Origin: Budorcas taxicolor
Taxonomy: Eukaryota > Chordata > Mammalia > Artiodactyla > Bovidae
Direction: 5' to 3'
Assembly: GCF_023091745.1 (NCBI RefSeq)
Contig: NC_068920.1
Span: 120,555,622 to 120,619,621 of the forward strand
DNA: 64,000 nucleotides
Part shown: one piece after another, positions 11,718 to 23,033 of the stretch
Layout: each line of letters opens with the position of its first letter
How positions within the stretch are numbered: position 1 is the stretch's first letter
The notes under the pieces: generated by a model
Database searches by the model: none
Told to the model about the DNA's origin: nothing
What the model saw: only the letters and a program-made list of their open reading frames with translations
Made by a program: the position numbers and the translations under genes

Positions 11718-11970
11718 ACTGTTACTACTGCTGCTATTGCTACTGCTGCGCTATTTGCTATTATTGCTACTGCTGTTGCAGCCTCTGCTGCGGCTATGCT
11801 CCTACTATTACTGCTACTGCTGCTACTACCACTGAGGCCACTACTGTTACTACTGCTCCTGTTACTACTTCTACCTCTTCTACTGTTGTGCTGCTACTAC
11901 TGCTATTGCTACTGCTAATACTACTACTGCTGCTGCTGCTACTGATTCTACTATTACCACCATCACCATG
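11718..11970. repeat. Degenerate trinucleotide/hexanucleotide array
   Basis: About 250 bases made almost only of TAC, TGC, TAT and related triplets (TACTGC-type period), with clean CTACTACTGCTGCTGCTGCT near the right end and an ACC/ATC coda. It begins 27 bases beyond the 5' junction of a BovB copy. It produces a Tyr/Cys/Leu/Thr-rich artificial frame on the + strand. Confidence 0.9.
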
Positions 11971-13544
11971 GTTATTAATAACTCAGAGAGGGAAAGTAAC
12001 CTGCCATACATTGACAAGTGACCAAAGTGAAACTAGAGCCCTTGTCTCCTGACAGTTATTCCAGGGCAGCTTTCCCTGGACCTCATAATTTCCCTTCTCT
12101 TTTAAGTACAGCTAAATGCTAGTGTCAACATTTTTATATAAGATCACTTCAATTCTTGGAGTAGAATATAGAAAAAGGAGACCACTTTTCTTCAAGTTTC
12201 CGTTTGAACCTCTTGAGATGAAGTCAATTTGTTCAATTCTGTATCTTTTCAGGCTGTCATAGCTTCAGCTCAGTCTGAGTTTCTTCTAGGTGACATCTTC
12301 TATTTCCTTCAACTATGGAAATACTACCTTCCTCTAATTTTGCTTCTGGCCTCCAAAAAATTTTCTGAAGAGAGTTTTATTGGATCTGATAGTACATTTG
12401 TTTTCTTAGAAAACAGGATATGTGTTACAGGGAGACCTTGATTTTTTAAGTGAGTTTTTCCTTTGTATATTTCAATCTTAGTCCTTTCAGCATTCAGTCC
12501 TGCTCTAAAGCATACCTACCTCTCCAGATACATAACCCCACTATGAATAGTTGTAAAGAAAAAGAAAAAAACCCTTTATTATATGAAAATAGGATTTCCA
12601 TTTGGCAAACTAAGATAGATGTTGATTTCTTTCTTTGAGGTCCCTGGGTGACTTTTGATCCCTGTTCTTAGAACTGAAGATGTGTGACTTAATTTGAGAA
12701 CACTGGCTAAACTGTTAACCTTTTAGCCTCAAATACACTAGATTCCAAAAAGTTATAAATCCTCTGAATGGTGGAATAGCATAGTTTTGTGGAGAAGCAT
12801 TCAAATATCCCAGCAAGATTTGTAAAAGTACTTTGCATCCATTTTGTACCTAACGGATATTCCTCTTTCACTTAAAAGGAAGTGAAGGAAGTATTAGTAA
12901 AAAGAAAAGAACAGGATCATACAGGAAGACTAGTCTTAGGCTAGATCCACTGTGGAAGATAATACAGTTTCACAGTTAATAAGAAATCACATGGCATATA
13001 TACATGTACCTTAAATATATGTGATTTTTATTTGTCAAAAATAAGTAATGTGAAAGATGAAATGATGCATCTCACTCTGTTATGTAGGTGAAAAGGCACT
13101 GGTTTTCCATCTCCAAGAGGCTAAGACTCCTTGGCTGCTGCTAGAGTGAATGGGTACTGGGATAGGTTTTCACTGATGGCTGCATGTGACACTTGCTCAG
13201 TTTAGCAAGAGCTGTGCCTTGTGCTTTTAACAAACATTTAAGCACTTGAAGGGATCCAAATGACTAAGAAGCTCCAGTACGTATTTTTTCAAAACACTTC
13301 CCCTAACACACACAAATTGACCAAATTCACAGAGGAGCTACTTTGCTAGGGTCAAGGAGCCTTAAGCATGGCTCTTAATTATAAGCCATAGATACTAAAG
13401 AAGAAGTCTAACATTTCCTGAGAGGAAACATAGGTACACAAATATACTATGTTGTTTTAAATTTCAAAGGCAATGTTCCCAGAGTCTTAAAAAAGAGGTC
13501 CTTTAAAATTCCTATCTATCCATCTGTCTATCTTCTAAGGACTT
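11971..13544. other. Intergenic sequence, no gene recognised
   Basis: Short frames only, none with a recognisable family, and no mapped repeat. AT-rich. Confidence 0.45.
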
Positions 13545-13765
13545 CTACATTAACCAAACACAGTTTCTAAGCACTTTACAAATATTAACTCACTTAATAC
13601 CTTTAAGAATCTTTACCAGATAGGTTGCTCTTATCCTCATTTACAGATGAGGAAATAGAGTCATGAAGAATTTAGATAACTTGTCCAAGACCACCTAGCA
13701 AATCAGTGACAAGATTAGAACTCAGATAGTTCAACTCCAATGTCTATGCTGTTACTGTGCTACTT
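13545..13765 (-). mobile_element. MIR SINE relic
   Basis: Antisense MIR: GCACTTTACAAATATTAACT, ATTTACAGATGAGGAAATAG, then the CCACCTAGCAAATCAGTGAC and AGATTAGAACTCAG blocks. Near full length for this family. Confidence 0.75.
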
Positions 13766-14284
13766 TATGAGGTTATTGTGTTGCAATTTTCTTTACACTT
13801 AGCTGGTAGTAAATTTGTCAGTTGTGGTACTAATGAAACTAGGATGGTGAGTTCAGTACTTACTGTCCCAATAATGTGCCAATTATTGAGGCTCTGCATA
13901 TATGATATATAATCTATAGTCTGTATCTAATTTCAATGCCTTCAATTAATTATTAGCTAGCTTTTTCAATTCATAAGACTATGATAATTTTTCCTTTTAG
14001 GACCATGTGTTATTATTAACTACAAATACAAAAAGCAACTGAAGCATTATTTCAAAAACATCCTGAGGTTGCAATACAAGGGACAAGGTACAAATGCCCA
14101 GGGCTTACTAGAGACTTGAAAAGGAATTTTAAATGAGACTGGAAATGAGTTATTTGCCTGTTGAACACCTTGAAGCCTTCCTTCCCTGCTACTATGTGCA
14201 TGAAAATCTGCCCTTTAAATCAGATTATAGCTAGGAAAAGTTTTCAATACCCAACCACAACCCCCTCAAATCAAAACTGCCCAA
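13766..14284. other. Intergenic sequence, no gene recognised
   Basis: No exon, RNA gene or clear repeat seen. Confidence 0.45.
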
Positions 14285-14412
14285 TGTATATAAAAAACGG
14301 GGGATATATGTATACCTATGGCTTACTCATGTTGAGGTTTGACAAAAAACAACAAAATTCTGTAAAGCAATTATTCTTCAATTTAAAAATCAATAAATTA
14401 AAAAAAAAGAAA
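14285..14412 (+). mobile_element. L1 LINE, extreme 3' end with A-rich tail
   Basis: Matches the bovid L1 3' terminus: ATGTATACCTATGGCTTACT, GTTGAGGTTTGACAAAAAAC, TTCTGTAAAGCAATTATTCT, ending in an A-rich tail at about 14399-14412. Severely 5'-truncated. Confidence 0.8.
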
Positions 14413-16090
14413 GAACCTCCCTAAACAGTAACCAGAATGCTTCTGGAACCACCCCATTGTGCCTCAGTCACTTCAGCACAGACACAGGACTGTTGCCATG
14501 GCGGCAGGGACTCAACCATGTGGGCTGGTTTCAATAACCAGCAGCTGCTCACTTCAGAAAAAGCAGGATGATAGCCCAGATCTGAATGAGCATTTTTCTC
14601 TAGGCTCCGACCTGACCTGAATATTGTTTTCTCACTGAATTTCCTTTTATTTATTTATTTTCAAATATCAACTTTCCTTGAACTTTCCCTCATTTGTGTT
14701 GTCGTTGGCAGGACTATAGAACTTTTCTTTCCTTCTGTACAAAATGTTTTTTTTCTTTAACCATTCCTGAAGTTTTCCCTGTGTCTTCCTTATCTTCCCA
14801 CCACCACATTTACGTATACACATGCGCGCACACACACACACTCCTTTGCCTCATTATATAAAGATCCCAAACAAATCCCCTGAGTTTATTTACTCCAAGA
14901 AGTATTAACACTGAGGTAGTCCAAAAAACCCTCCATGATTCACCCAATACCAAGTACATTTCATCTGTCTTATGGAAATTTGGATCTGGAATAGGAAAAT
15001 AACCGAAGGCTCACATTATTCTGGCCATGTTCAGAGAATCTATGTTTTAATCCTAAACATATTCTTAATTCACAGTTGGTTCAAAACCTGTTTTTTCCCC
15101 TTTGTTTACATATTGGCAAAATAGGAAGAATATAAAAATGTAAAAACTACTAATGTGGTTTTTGACCCCCTCTCACAGGGATTGTAGAGAAAACTGTTCA
15201 TGATGCAAGACAAGAGCTGTACTATATTTGACATGAACTTTGCCCTCTCTAGCTCTTAAGGAGTTTGAAATAATTTTGAAATGAGTCTTCTGCTGCTGGT
15301 GAATTTTTTTTTTAATTTGGAATGATTTGTTTACAAGTTTTTACTAAAGACTGTCAGAGAAAAATGTTTGTGGTCATGGTATCCAACAGGCTGACAGAAC
15401 CCAGAACTTGCTTGGTATTCGAAGGAGAGCCCATCCACTATTATCCTGCACAGTGTATAATTACTTGCATGTTGGGAGCCAAAAAAGGAAATGCAATCCT
15501 GTGAATGCGTGTTTATACTGAAGAGTTTGAGAAGCAAAACAATTCAGCAAGCCTTCTTCATTCCCAGCATCTGGGAATAATTAATTTGCTTGCTATGGTT
15601 TATAGCAAATTTGATAAAGTTGTCTAAAGCACAGAGGTCATCTGCCTTAGTTAAATCTTTCTACTTTGGGGTTTTACATTGTGGCTAATTTTAGTAAATC
15701 TTTGTATTTTTAATCCTAAAATGCTGTGACAAGAACCTTCTGCTTATGGTTTCTTGATCATTTTCTTTTCAGTCTTATTCCCACTATGTTTAGGAAGCTG
15801 ACACTCACACTCCTCTCCCCTCATCCTTGTAGTGTGATGCTGCAGGGGCAAAGAGCTCTCAAGAGAGAGGCCCTGGAAAATGCAGTATTGTTTTCAGTAA
15901 AACACTTATTTGAACTCTGAAGACTTCCTCTGGAATATAGAATGCATCTTTGTTCAATTCTATCACTTTTAGGCCAGCACATTGGAGATTATCATGTGAG
16001 ACTCTTGATCTATTGTATTGTAACAAGTTAATAGTTTATATTAGGTACTATATTCCCTTAATTGTGACTTTTAAGAAGATACTATATTAC
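14413..16090. other. Intergenic sequence, no gene recognised
   Basis: Contains a short (CA)n run at 14829-14841. No supported exon. Frames at 15322-15504 and 15726-15920 have no recognisable family. Confidence 0.45.
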
Positions 16091-16136
16091 ATATGTGTGT
16101 GTGTGTGTGTATATATACACACACACACACACATAT
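16091..16136. repeat. Perfect 46-base palindromic microsatellite
   Basis: Left arm ATAT followed by (GT)8 (16091-16110), a self-complementary ATATAT centre (16111-16116) and right arm (AC)7 then ACATAT (16117-16136). Each 20-base arm is the exact reverse complement of the other, so either strand can fold into a perfect hairpin. Confidence 0.95.
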
Positions 16137-16144
16137 AGTATAGT

Positions 16145-16458
16145 GTTGTTGTTCAGTTGCACAGACATGCCCGACTCTTTGAGACCCCATGGACTGCAGC
16201 ACACCAGGCTTCCCTGTCCTTCACCATCTCTTGAAGCCTGCTCAAGCTCATGTCCAGTGAGTCAGTGATGCCATCTAACCATCTCATCCTCTGTCATCCC
16301 CTTCTGCTCTGTTCAATCTTTTCCAGCATCAGGGTCTTTTCTAATGAGTCAGCTTTTTGCATCAGGTGACCAAAGTATTGGAACTTCATTCAGCTTCAGC
16401 ATCAGTCATTCCAATGAATATTCAGGTTTGATTTCCTTTATGATTGACTGGTTTGATT
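16145..16458 (-). mobile_element. BovB LINE 3' fragment in a microsatellite
   Basis: Antisense of the BovB 3' end (GTTGTTGTTCAGTTG, CCATGGACTGCAGCACACCA, TCAGCATCAGTCATTCCAAT, diverged). Flanked by a shared GTATAGT at 16138-16144 and 16459-16465, a likely short target-site duplication. AT/GT-repeat DNA lies on both sides. Confidence 0.82.
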
Positions 16459-16465
16459 GTATAGT

Positions 16466-16546
16466 ACATATATATACATAAATGTGAGTGTGTATATATA
16501 TATATATACATGTATATGTATGTGTGTGTATGCATATATATATATC
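16466..16546. repeat. TA/TG-rich simple repeat
   Basis: Alternating purine-pyrimidine run of TATATA, TGTATATG and TGTGTGTG units. It is probably continuous in origin with the palindromic repeat at 16091-16136, which the BovB insertion separates from it. Confidence 0.85.
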
Positions 16547-17369
16547 CAATCTAACAATTCAACATGTTACAGAGGACTTATCAGTCCCTGGGGATTTTCC
16601 TCAATTTCTCACTAAGGCATGCTAAAAATGAAACACAACTGTTACTCTGACCTGAGTTTAATTTGGGATTTCAGAATAAGAGCAAATCTTTTATTTTTGT
16701 TGGCTGAGTGCTCCAAGTGTTTAACAGTGCTAAAAGTTTTCTATAGCACTTTTGAAAGCTCCTATTTCACAACACTCAGCTCTTTTCTTTTGAATCTTGG
16801 TGAGAAACAGAACAACTCCCCAAGGATAGCCAGGTTTTCATCCCCCTCTCTTTTCTAAAGGTTTATCTCCACACTTAGACAACGGCTTCAAATCATGTGT
16901 GCCCTGTATTTCAGGTCTCTTGGGGCTAAATATCATTGATCTTCATTGTCAAAAATGATGACCTCTAGAAGGATTTTTTTTATACTCACTAAGAATAACC
17001 AGCCTGGGATCTAATTCTTAAACTGGCTCACTCACTGCCCTATAGCCAGAAGGTGATTGCTCAGGGGAACTATTTCTGTTCTTCTGCTTCTACATTCCCA
17101 ACCTCTGTAAAATGTTACACCCTCCTATTCCCTCCTTCAGAGTTTACAAGCACAGACTAGACCTTACACCAGTGACTAAATATTCATGTATCATAGCTCT
17201 TAAAATCTAACCTGTGGTCCAGTGACTGTGTTGGTACTGGTTGATCATGAGTTTTCCCGAATCTGTTTTCTGATAAAAAACAAAACGAAACAAAACACAA
17301 AAACACAATGAGCTGTATGAACACAGAAAACTTCCATGTCATGTTTACCACAGAAGCACACCATGTAGA
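16547..17369. other. Intergenic sequence, no gene recognised
   Basis: No exon, RNA gene or assignable repeat seen. An A/C-rich low-complexity run of CAAAA-type units lies at about 17275-17307, next to the BovB fragment. Confidence 0.45.
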
Positions 17370-18245
17370 AAAAGTCATAGCTTTTCTTCCAAGGAGCAAG
17401 CATTTTTTAATTTCATGGCTACAGTCACCATCTGCAGTGATTTTGGAGCCCAGGAAAATAAAGTCTGTCACTATTTCCATTGTTTCCCCATCTATTTGCC
17501 ATGAAGTGATGGGACCAGATGCTATGATCTTTGTTTTTTGAATGTTGAGTTTTAAGTTAGATTTTTCACTCTCCTCTTTCAGTTTCATTAAGACGCTCTT
17601 TAGTTCCTCTTTGCTTTCTGCCATAAGCATGGTGTCATCTGGATATCTGAGGTTATTGGTACTTCTCCTAACAATCTTGATTCCAGCTTGTGCTTCATCC
17701 AGCCCGGCATTTCAAATGATGTACTCTGCATATAAGTTAAATAAGCAAGGTGACAATATACAGCCTTGACACACTCCTTCCCAATTTGGAACCAGTCCAT
17801 TGTTCCATGTCTGGTTCTAATTGTTTCTTCTTGAACTTTATATAGGATTCTCAGAAGAAAGGCAAGATGGTCTGGTATTCCCACCTGTTGAAGAATTTTC
17901 CATAGTTTGTTGTGATCAACATAGTCAAAGACTTTAGTGTAGTCCATGAGGCAGAAGTAGATGTGTTTCTGGAATTCTCTTGCTTTTTCTATGATCCAAT
18001 GGACGTTGGCATTTTGAGGTCTGGTTCCTCTGCCCTTTCTAATTCCAGCTTGAACATCTGGAAGTTCTTGGTTCGCATACTGTTGAAGCCTAGCTTAGAG
18101 AATTTTGAGCATTAGTTTGCTAGCTCGTGAGATGAGTACATTTGTGAGGAGTTTGAACTTTCTTTGGCATTGCCCTTATTTGGGATTGGAATGAAAATGG
18201 ACCTTTTCCAGTCCTGTGGCCACTGCTGAGTTTTGCAAATTTGCA
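17370..18245 (-). mobile_element. BovB LINE internal fragment lacking its 3' end
   Basis: The reverse strand covers the reverse transcriptase from about the WKTQQWPQDWKRS region through VDHNKLWKIL, WFQIGKE and KITADGDCSHEIK to LLLGRKAMT, where it stops. The usual 3' half of the ORF end and the terminal repeats are absent at the low-coordinate side. The catalytic-box region is altered and the frame is interrupted several times. Loss of the 3' end is not expected from ordinary target-primed insertion. Confidence 0.88.
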
Positions 18246-20689
18246 CTGGTCCATAAAATTCAATATTTGGAAATCCATCCCCTAGCATGTACTTTCTTGT
18301 TGTTGCCTTTTCTCTTGTGATGTTATCCTTTTCTTCATAAAATCTGCCTCAGAAGGGAAAATAAAAGTGCATTCATATGAAGCAAAGTGAAAAACATTCA
18401 GATTCAGAAACACTAATTTTGTGGAGCATTTCCCTTGTGCCAGGTCTGTGCTACACACATTCACATTCTATCCTGCCAACTCCTAACCAGTGTCCATTAT
18501 TATTTCACCTTTACAATTGAGGTGAAAAGTGAGCTGGATTTTGGGTGATTCATATCCTTCCAAGGCAAAAAAAGACCCAAAGGGCTGAGGAGATCCAAGA
18601 GAGGTTAGTGGCAGACATGTTGAGACTTGCCAGGCAAGGTTAATTTGGTAGGGAAGAGAATGACATAGTGATAAGAGTAAAGATGAAGAGGTATAATGAG
18701 CACCATGCAGTTAGGAACAGAGTCCAGACTGACCTGAATGGAAGGCAAGCAGCAGATGGGAAGACTATAAATACACAGATGAGTGGACAGCATTGTCACT
18801 TCACAAGTCATGATGTTTCAGGATGGTACATTCTAAAGCTTGCTAACTTCTTGGATCCCCACTGAGTCTATCAATGCCCTGAAAGACATTTTTTTTTTCC
18901 TTTGAATGTGTTTACTTGACCATTTTTGGCTTCTCATCATATTGCTTGGAAAGATCATTGTACTGTTAACTGCTGGGCATGTTCCCTATAAGAATGCTTC
19001 TCTGTAGCCCTGTTGCTGAGTGTGCATTGCATTCTTAGTTTTCTATAAGAGCCCAGACTATTGAGTCAGAAGTTTCCAACAGGAGCAGAAGCCCAACACC
19101 ATAAGTTTCTGGCCCCATACATGCATGCTTAGGCTTGGTGTGAAAATTGTGTGGCATTAGTCTCTTAATAAAGTCCTACTTTTTCTAGTGGTGATAGCCT
19201 TTGGACCTAAGGATATATCCACCATTGTTAACTCTGAGCCATTTCATTTGAATAGTGAAGAGTTGATAAACTTGGCGATATGTGTATATATGAAGTGTCT
19301 AGTTCAAAGCTATGTGGTAGGTGTTCAGTAAATTGTAGCTGTAGTGGACTCTCATTATTTGTAGATTCAGTATTTGCATATTTGCCTACTTGCTGAAATT
19401 TACTTATAACTCCAAAATCAATACTCACAGCACTTTCATCATCATTGTGGATATGGGCAGAGAGGTGAAAAATTTGAGTCCTCTGACATACACATTCCTA
19501 GTTGAGGACAAACAAGGGAAAATGCTGCCTTATTTTGTCAGCTCTCACACTGTAAACAAATGTTTTTTTGACCTTTTGGTGGTCTTCTTAGTGCACTTTT
19601 ATCAAATTTTTGTGCTTTTTTAGGTGATTTCATTGTGTAAAATAATTCCCAAGTGTAATGCTGAAGTGTTTTCTAGTCTTCCTAAGCACAGGAAGCACCT
19701 TATAGACAAAATATGTGTGTTAGGTAAGCTTTGTTCAGGTTTAAGTTACAGTGTTGCTGGTCAAGAGTTCAATGTTAATGAATCCATAATATTTATTAAA
19801 TAAGTAAATAATGTGTCTTTAAACAGAAACAGGTAAAACAAGGTTATGTATTGATTGCTAACATGTTTCCTGCAACTTAGTAGAATACAGCTATCACAAC
19901 TAGCAAGAGTTACTGCATTTATGATTGTAGTCATTCAAAAAAGTCAAACTGTGTGCTTGCTCCCTAAGCCCAATCTACTAAGAATGGTAATGATTTTATA
20001 AGATTATGTCAGATGCCATCTTCTTTCCTCTCCTCCCCCTTACCAAGATTCTCAAAGTTGTGTCTCTTCATGGTGCCCATTCAGTGCAATGTCCCTCTGG
20101 TTCTTGAGCCAATCTCATCTAAGGCAGAAAGTCAATAATCCTTGGCACAGGCCCACAATTGGTTAATTCTGCCATTAGGTCAGACCTCTGCCCCCTACTC
20201 CTGCCAGACCTGGATACCCACTACAGTGACTGATCTCTGAGACTGAACACTCATGTCGAATTCACAGCCCATCATTCTGGAATCCTGTGTCCAAGAATGA
20301 GAACTGAGCATTCACATCACCACTTAATCTTGTTACCTCAATGTTTCCTTATAACTGAGCATTTACTAAGTGACAGGCATCCATCCAGTCAAACTTTTAC
20401 TCTTGAGGGAAGAGAGATCCATCAAGAGTCACAATATAACGTAGTTGGTGGTTTGTAGATGTGGATGATGCTGAAGGGAGGGGTGTTAAATCCAACAGGA
20501 AGTCTTCCCAGAAAAGGTAGTGAGAAGCTAGTCTTAAAGAATAAGAAATTAGCCAGGCAAAGAAGTGGATGAAGTGGTGTATAAAGATGCCTCTGATAAA
20601 TGAAATGGCATAAGGGCATGGAAGCATGAGAAAGCATGGATTATTTTGGAAATCACAAATGTTTAAGTACTGCTGGTTATAAAATGTAA
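18246..20689. other. Intergenic sequence, no gene recognised
   Basis: No supported exon. GGAAGTCTTCCCAGAAAAGG near 20500 and neighbouring text resemble, on the - strand, the same ancient mammalian repeat seen at 63007-63850. A - strand frame of 199 codons (20397-20996) overlaps this and the antisense of L1 and is not credible as a gene. Confidence 0.45.
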
Positions 20690-21335
20690 GGACAAAGGAA
20701 ACTATAAGCAAGGTGAAAAGACAGCCTTCAGAATGGGAGAAAATAATAGCAAACGAAGCAACTGATAAGGAATTAATCTCAAAAATATACAAGCAACTCC
20801 TGCAACTCAACTCCAGAAAAATAAACGACCTAGTCAAAAAATGGGCCAAAGAACTAAACAGACATTTCTCCAAGAAAGACATACAGATGGCTAACAAACA
20901 CATGAAAAGATGCTCAACATCACTCATTATCAGAGAAATGCAAATCAAAACCATAATGAGGTACCATCTCACGCTGGTCAGATGGCTGCTATCCAAAAAT
21001 CTACAAACAATAAATGCTGGAGAGGGTGTGGAGAAGAGAGAACCCTCTTACACTGTTGGTGGGAATGCAAACTAGTACAGCCACTATGGAGAACAGTGTG
21101 GAGATTCCTTAAAAAACTGGAAATAGAACTGCCATATGACCCAGCAATCCCACTGCTGGGCATACGCACTGAGGAAACCAGCATTGAAAGAGGCACATGT
21201 ACCCCAATGTTCATTGTAGCACTGTTTATAATAGGCAGGACATGGAAGCAACCTAGATGTCCATCAGCAGACGAATGGTTAAGAAAGCTGTGGTACATAT
21301 ACACAATGGAATACTACTCAGCCATTAAAAATAAT
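20690..21335 (+). pseudogene. L1 ORF2 C-terminal fragment, frameshifted
   Basis: Encodes the C-terminal part of the L1 ORF2 protein: RQPSEWEKIIANEATDKEL, WAKELNRHFSKKDI and REMQIKTIMRYHLT in one frame (20713 on), then in another frame the cysteine/histidine motif CWRGCGEERTLLHCWW, PYDPAIPLLGI and YTMEYYSAIKNN. The frameshift lies at about 20985. The fragment lacks both the upstream ORF2 and the L1 3' untranslated region and tail. It passes at about 21335 straight into a BovB copy in the same orientation. Confidence 0.9.
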
Positions 21336-23033
21336 AAATTAGAGATACCAAGGGAATGTTTCATGCAAAGATGGGCTCGATAAAGGACAGAAATGGTATG
21401 GACCTAACAGAAGCAGAAGATATTAAGAAGAGGTGGCAAGAATACACAGAAGAACTGTACTAAAAAGATCTTCACAACCAAGATAATCATGATGGTGTTA
21501 TCACTCACCTAGAGTCAGACATCCTGGAATGTGAAGTCAAGGGGGCCTTAGAAAGCATCACTACGAACAAAGCTAGTGGAGGTGATGAAATTCCACTTGA
21601 GCTGTTTCAAATCCTGAAAAATGATGCTGTGAAAGTGCTGCACTCAATATGCCAGCAAATTTGGAAGACTCAGCAGTGGCCACAGGACTGGAAAAGGTCA
21701 GTTTTCATTCCAGTTCCAAAGAAAGGCAATTGCACACAATTGCACACAATTGCACTCATCTCACATGCTAGTAAAATAATGCTCAAAATTCTCCAAGCCA
21801 GGCTTCAAGAATATGTGAACCGTGAACTTCCTGATGTTCAAGCTGGATTTAGAAAAGGCTGAGGAACCAGAGATCAAATTGCCAACATCCACTGGATCAT
21901 GGAAAAAGCAAGAGAGTTCCAGAAAAACATCTATTTCTGCTTTATTGACTATGCCAAAGCCTTTGACCGTGTGGATCACAACAAACTGTGGAAAATTCTG
22001 AGAGAGATGGGAGTACCAGACCACCTGACCTGACTCTTGAGAAATCTGTATGCAGGTCAGGAAGCAACAGTTAGGACTGGACATGGAAGAACAGACTGGT
22101 TCCAAATAGGAAAAGGAGTACATCAAGGCTGTATATTGTCACCCTGCTTATTTAACTTCTATGCAGAGTACATCATGAGAAACGTTGGACTGGAAGAAAC
22201 ACAAGCTGGAATCAAGATTGCCGGGAGAAATATCAATAACCTCAGATATGCAGATGACACCACCCTTATGGCAGAAAGTGAAGAGGAACTAAAAAGCCTC
22301 TTGATGAAAGTGAAAGTGGAGAGTGAAAAAGTTGGCGTAAAGCTCAACATTCAGAAAACGAAGATCATGGCATCTGGTCCCATCACTTCATGGGAAATAG
22401 ATGGGGAAACAGTAGGAACAGTGTCAGACTTTATTTTGCGGGGCTCCAAAATCACTGCAGATGGTGACTGCAGCCATGAAATTAAAAGACGCTTACTCCT
22501 TGGAAGGAAAGCTATGATCAACCTAGATAGTATATTCAAAAGCAGAGACATTACTTTGCCGACTAAGGTCCGTCTAGTCAAGGCTATGGTTTTCCCTGTG
22601 GTCATGTATGGATGTGAGAGTTGGACTGTGAAGAAGGCAGAGCGCCGAAGAATTGATGCTTTTGAACTGTGGTGTTGGAGAAGACTCTTGAGAGTCCATT
22701 GGACTGCAAGGAGATCCAACCAGTCCATTCTGAAGGAGATCAACCCTGGGATTTCTTTGGAAGGAATGATGCTAAAGCTGAAACTCCAGTACTTTGGCCA
22801 CCTCATGCGAAGAGTTGACTCATTGGAAAAGACTCTGATGCTGGGAGGGATTGGGGGGCAGGAGGAGAAGGGGACGACCGAGAATGAGATGGCTGGATGG
22901 CGTCACTGACTCGATGGACGTGAATCTGAGTGAACTCCGGGAGTTGGTGATGGACAGGGAGGCCTGGCGTGCTGTGATTCATGGGGTTGCAAAGAGTCGG
23001 ACATGACTGAGCGACTGAACTGAACTGAAGGAT
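21336..23033 (+). mobile_element. BovB LINE, long 5'-truncated copy
   Basis: About 1.7 kb, from the KMGSIKDRNGMDLTEAED region to the terminal CTGAACTGAA repeats. It contains EELY followed by a stop (TAA near 21461), the palm motif A region FIDYAKAFD (near 21938-21966), a stop in LLRN (TGA near 22032), and the YADD motif. A small internal duplication of CACAATTG units replaces the KECSNYRT region (about 21729-21752). The 3' end is complete. Confidence 0.95.
22037..22909 (+). pseudogene. BovB reverse-transcriptase fragment, 290-codon open frame
   Basis: Runs from RNLYAGQEATVRTGHG through FQIGKG, QGCILSPCLFN (motif B), NNLRYADDTTLMAESEEEL (motif C with the YADD catalytic pair, residues about 72-75), TSWEIDGETVGTVSDF and the C-terminal YGCESWTVKKAERRRIDAF to HLMRRVDSLEKT. 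Upstream is an in-frame stop. At about 22854 an extra G in the GGATTGGGGGG tract shifts the frame, replacing the normal RRRRGRQRMRW end. Palm motif A lies upstream in the same frame before the stop. The copy is dead as an enzyme but only lightly damaged. Confidence 0.93.

Noticed and set aside
11651..12052. 133-codon frame rich in Tyr, Cys, Leu and Thr
   Set aside because: It is a translation of the trinucleotide array and of BovB antisense; no independent gene support.
20397..20996. 199-codon - strand frame
   Set aside because: Antisense to an L1 ORF2 fragment and an old repeat; hydrophobic composition follows from A/T-rich complement; no family.
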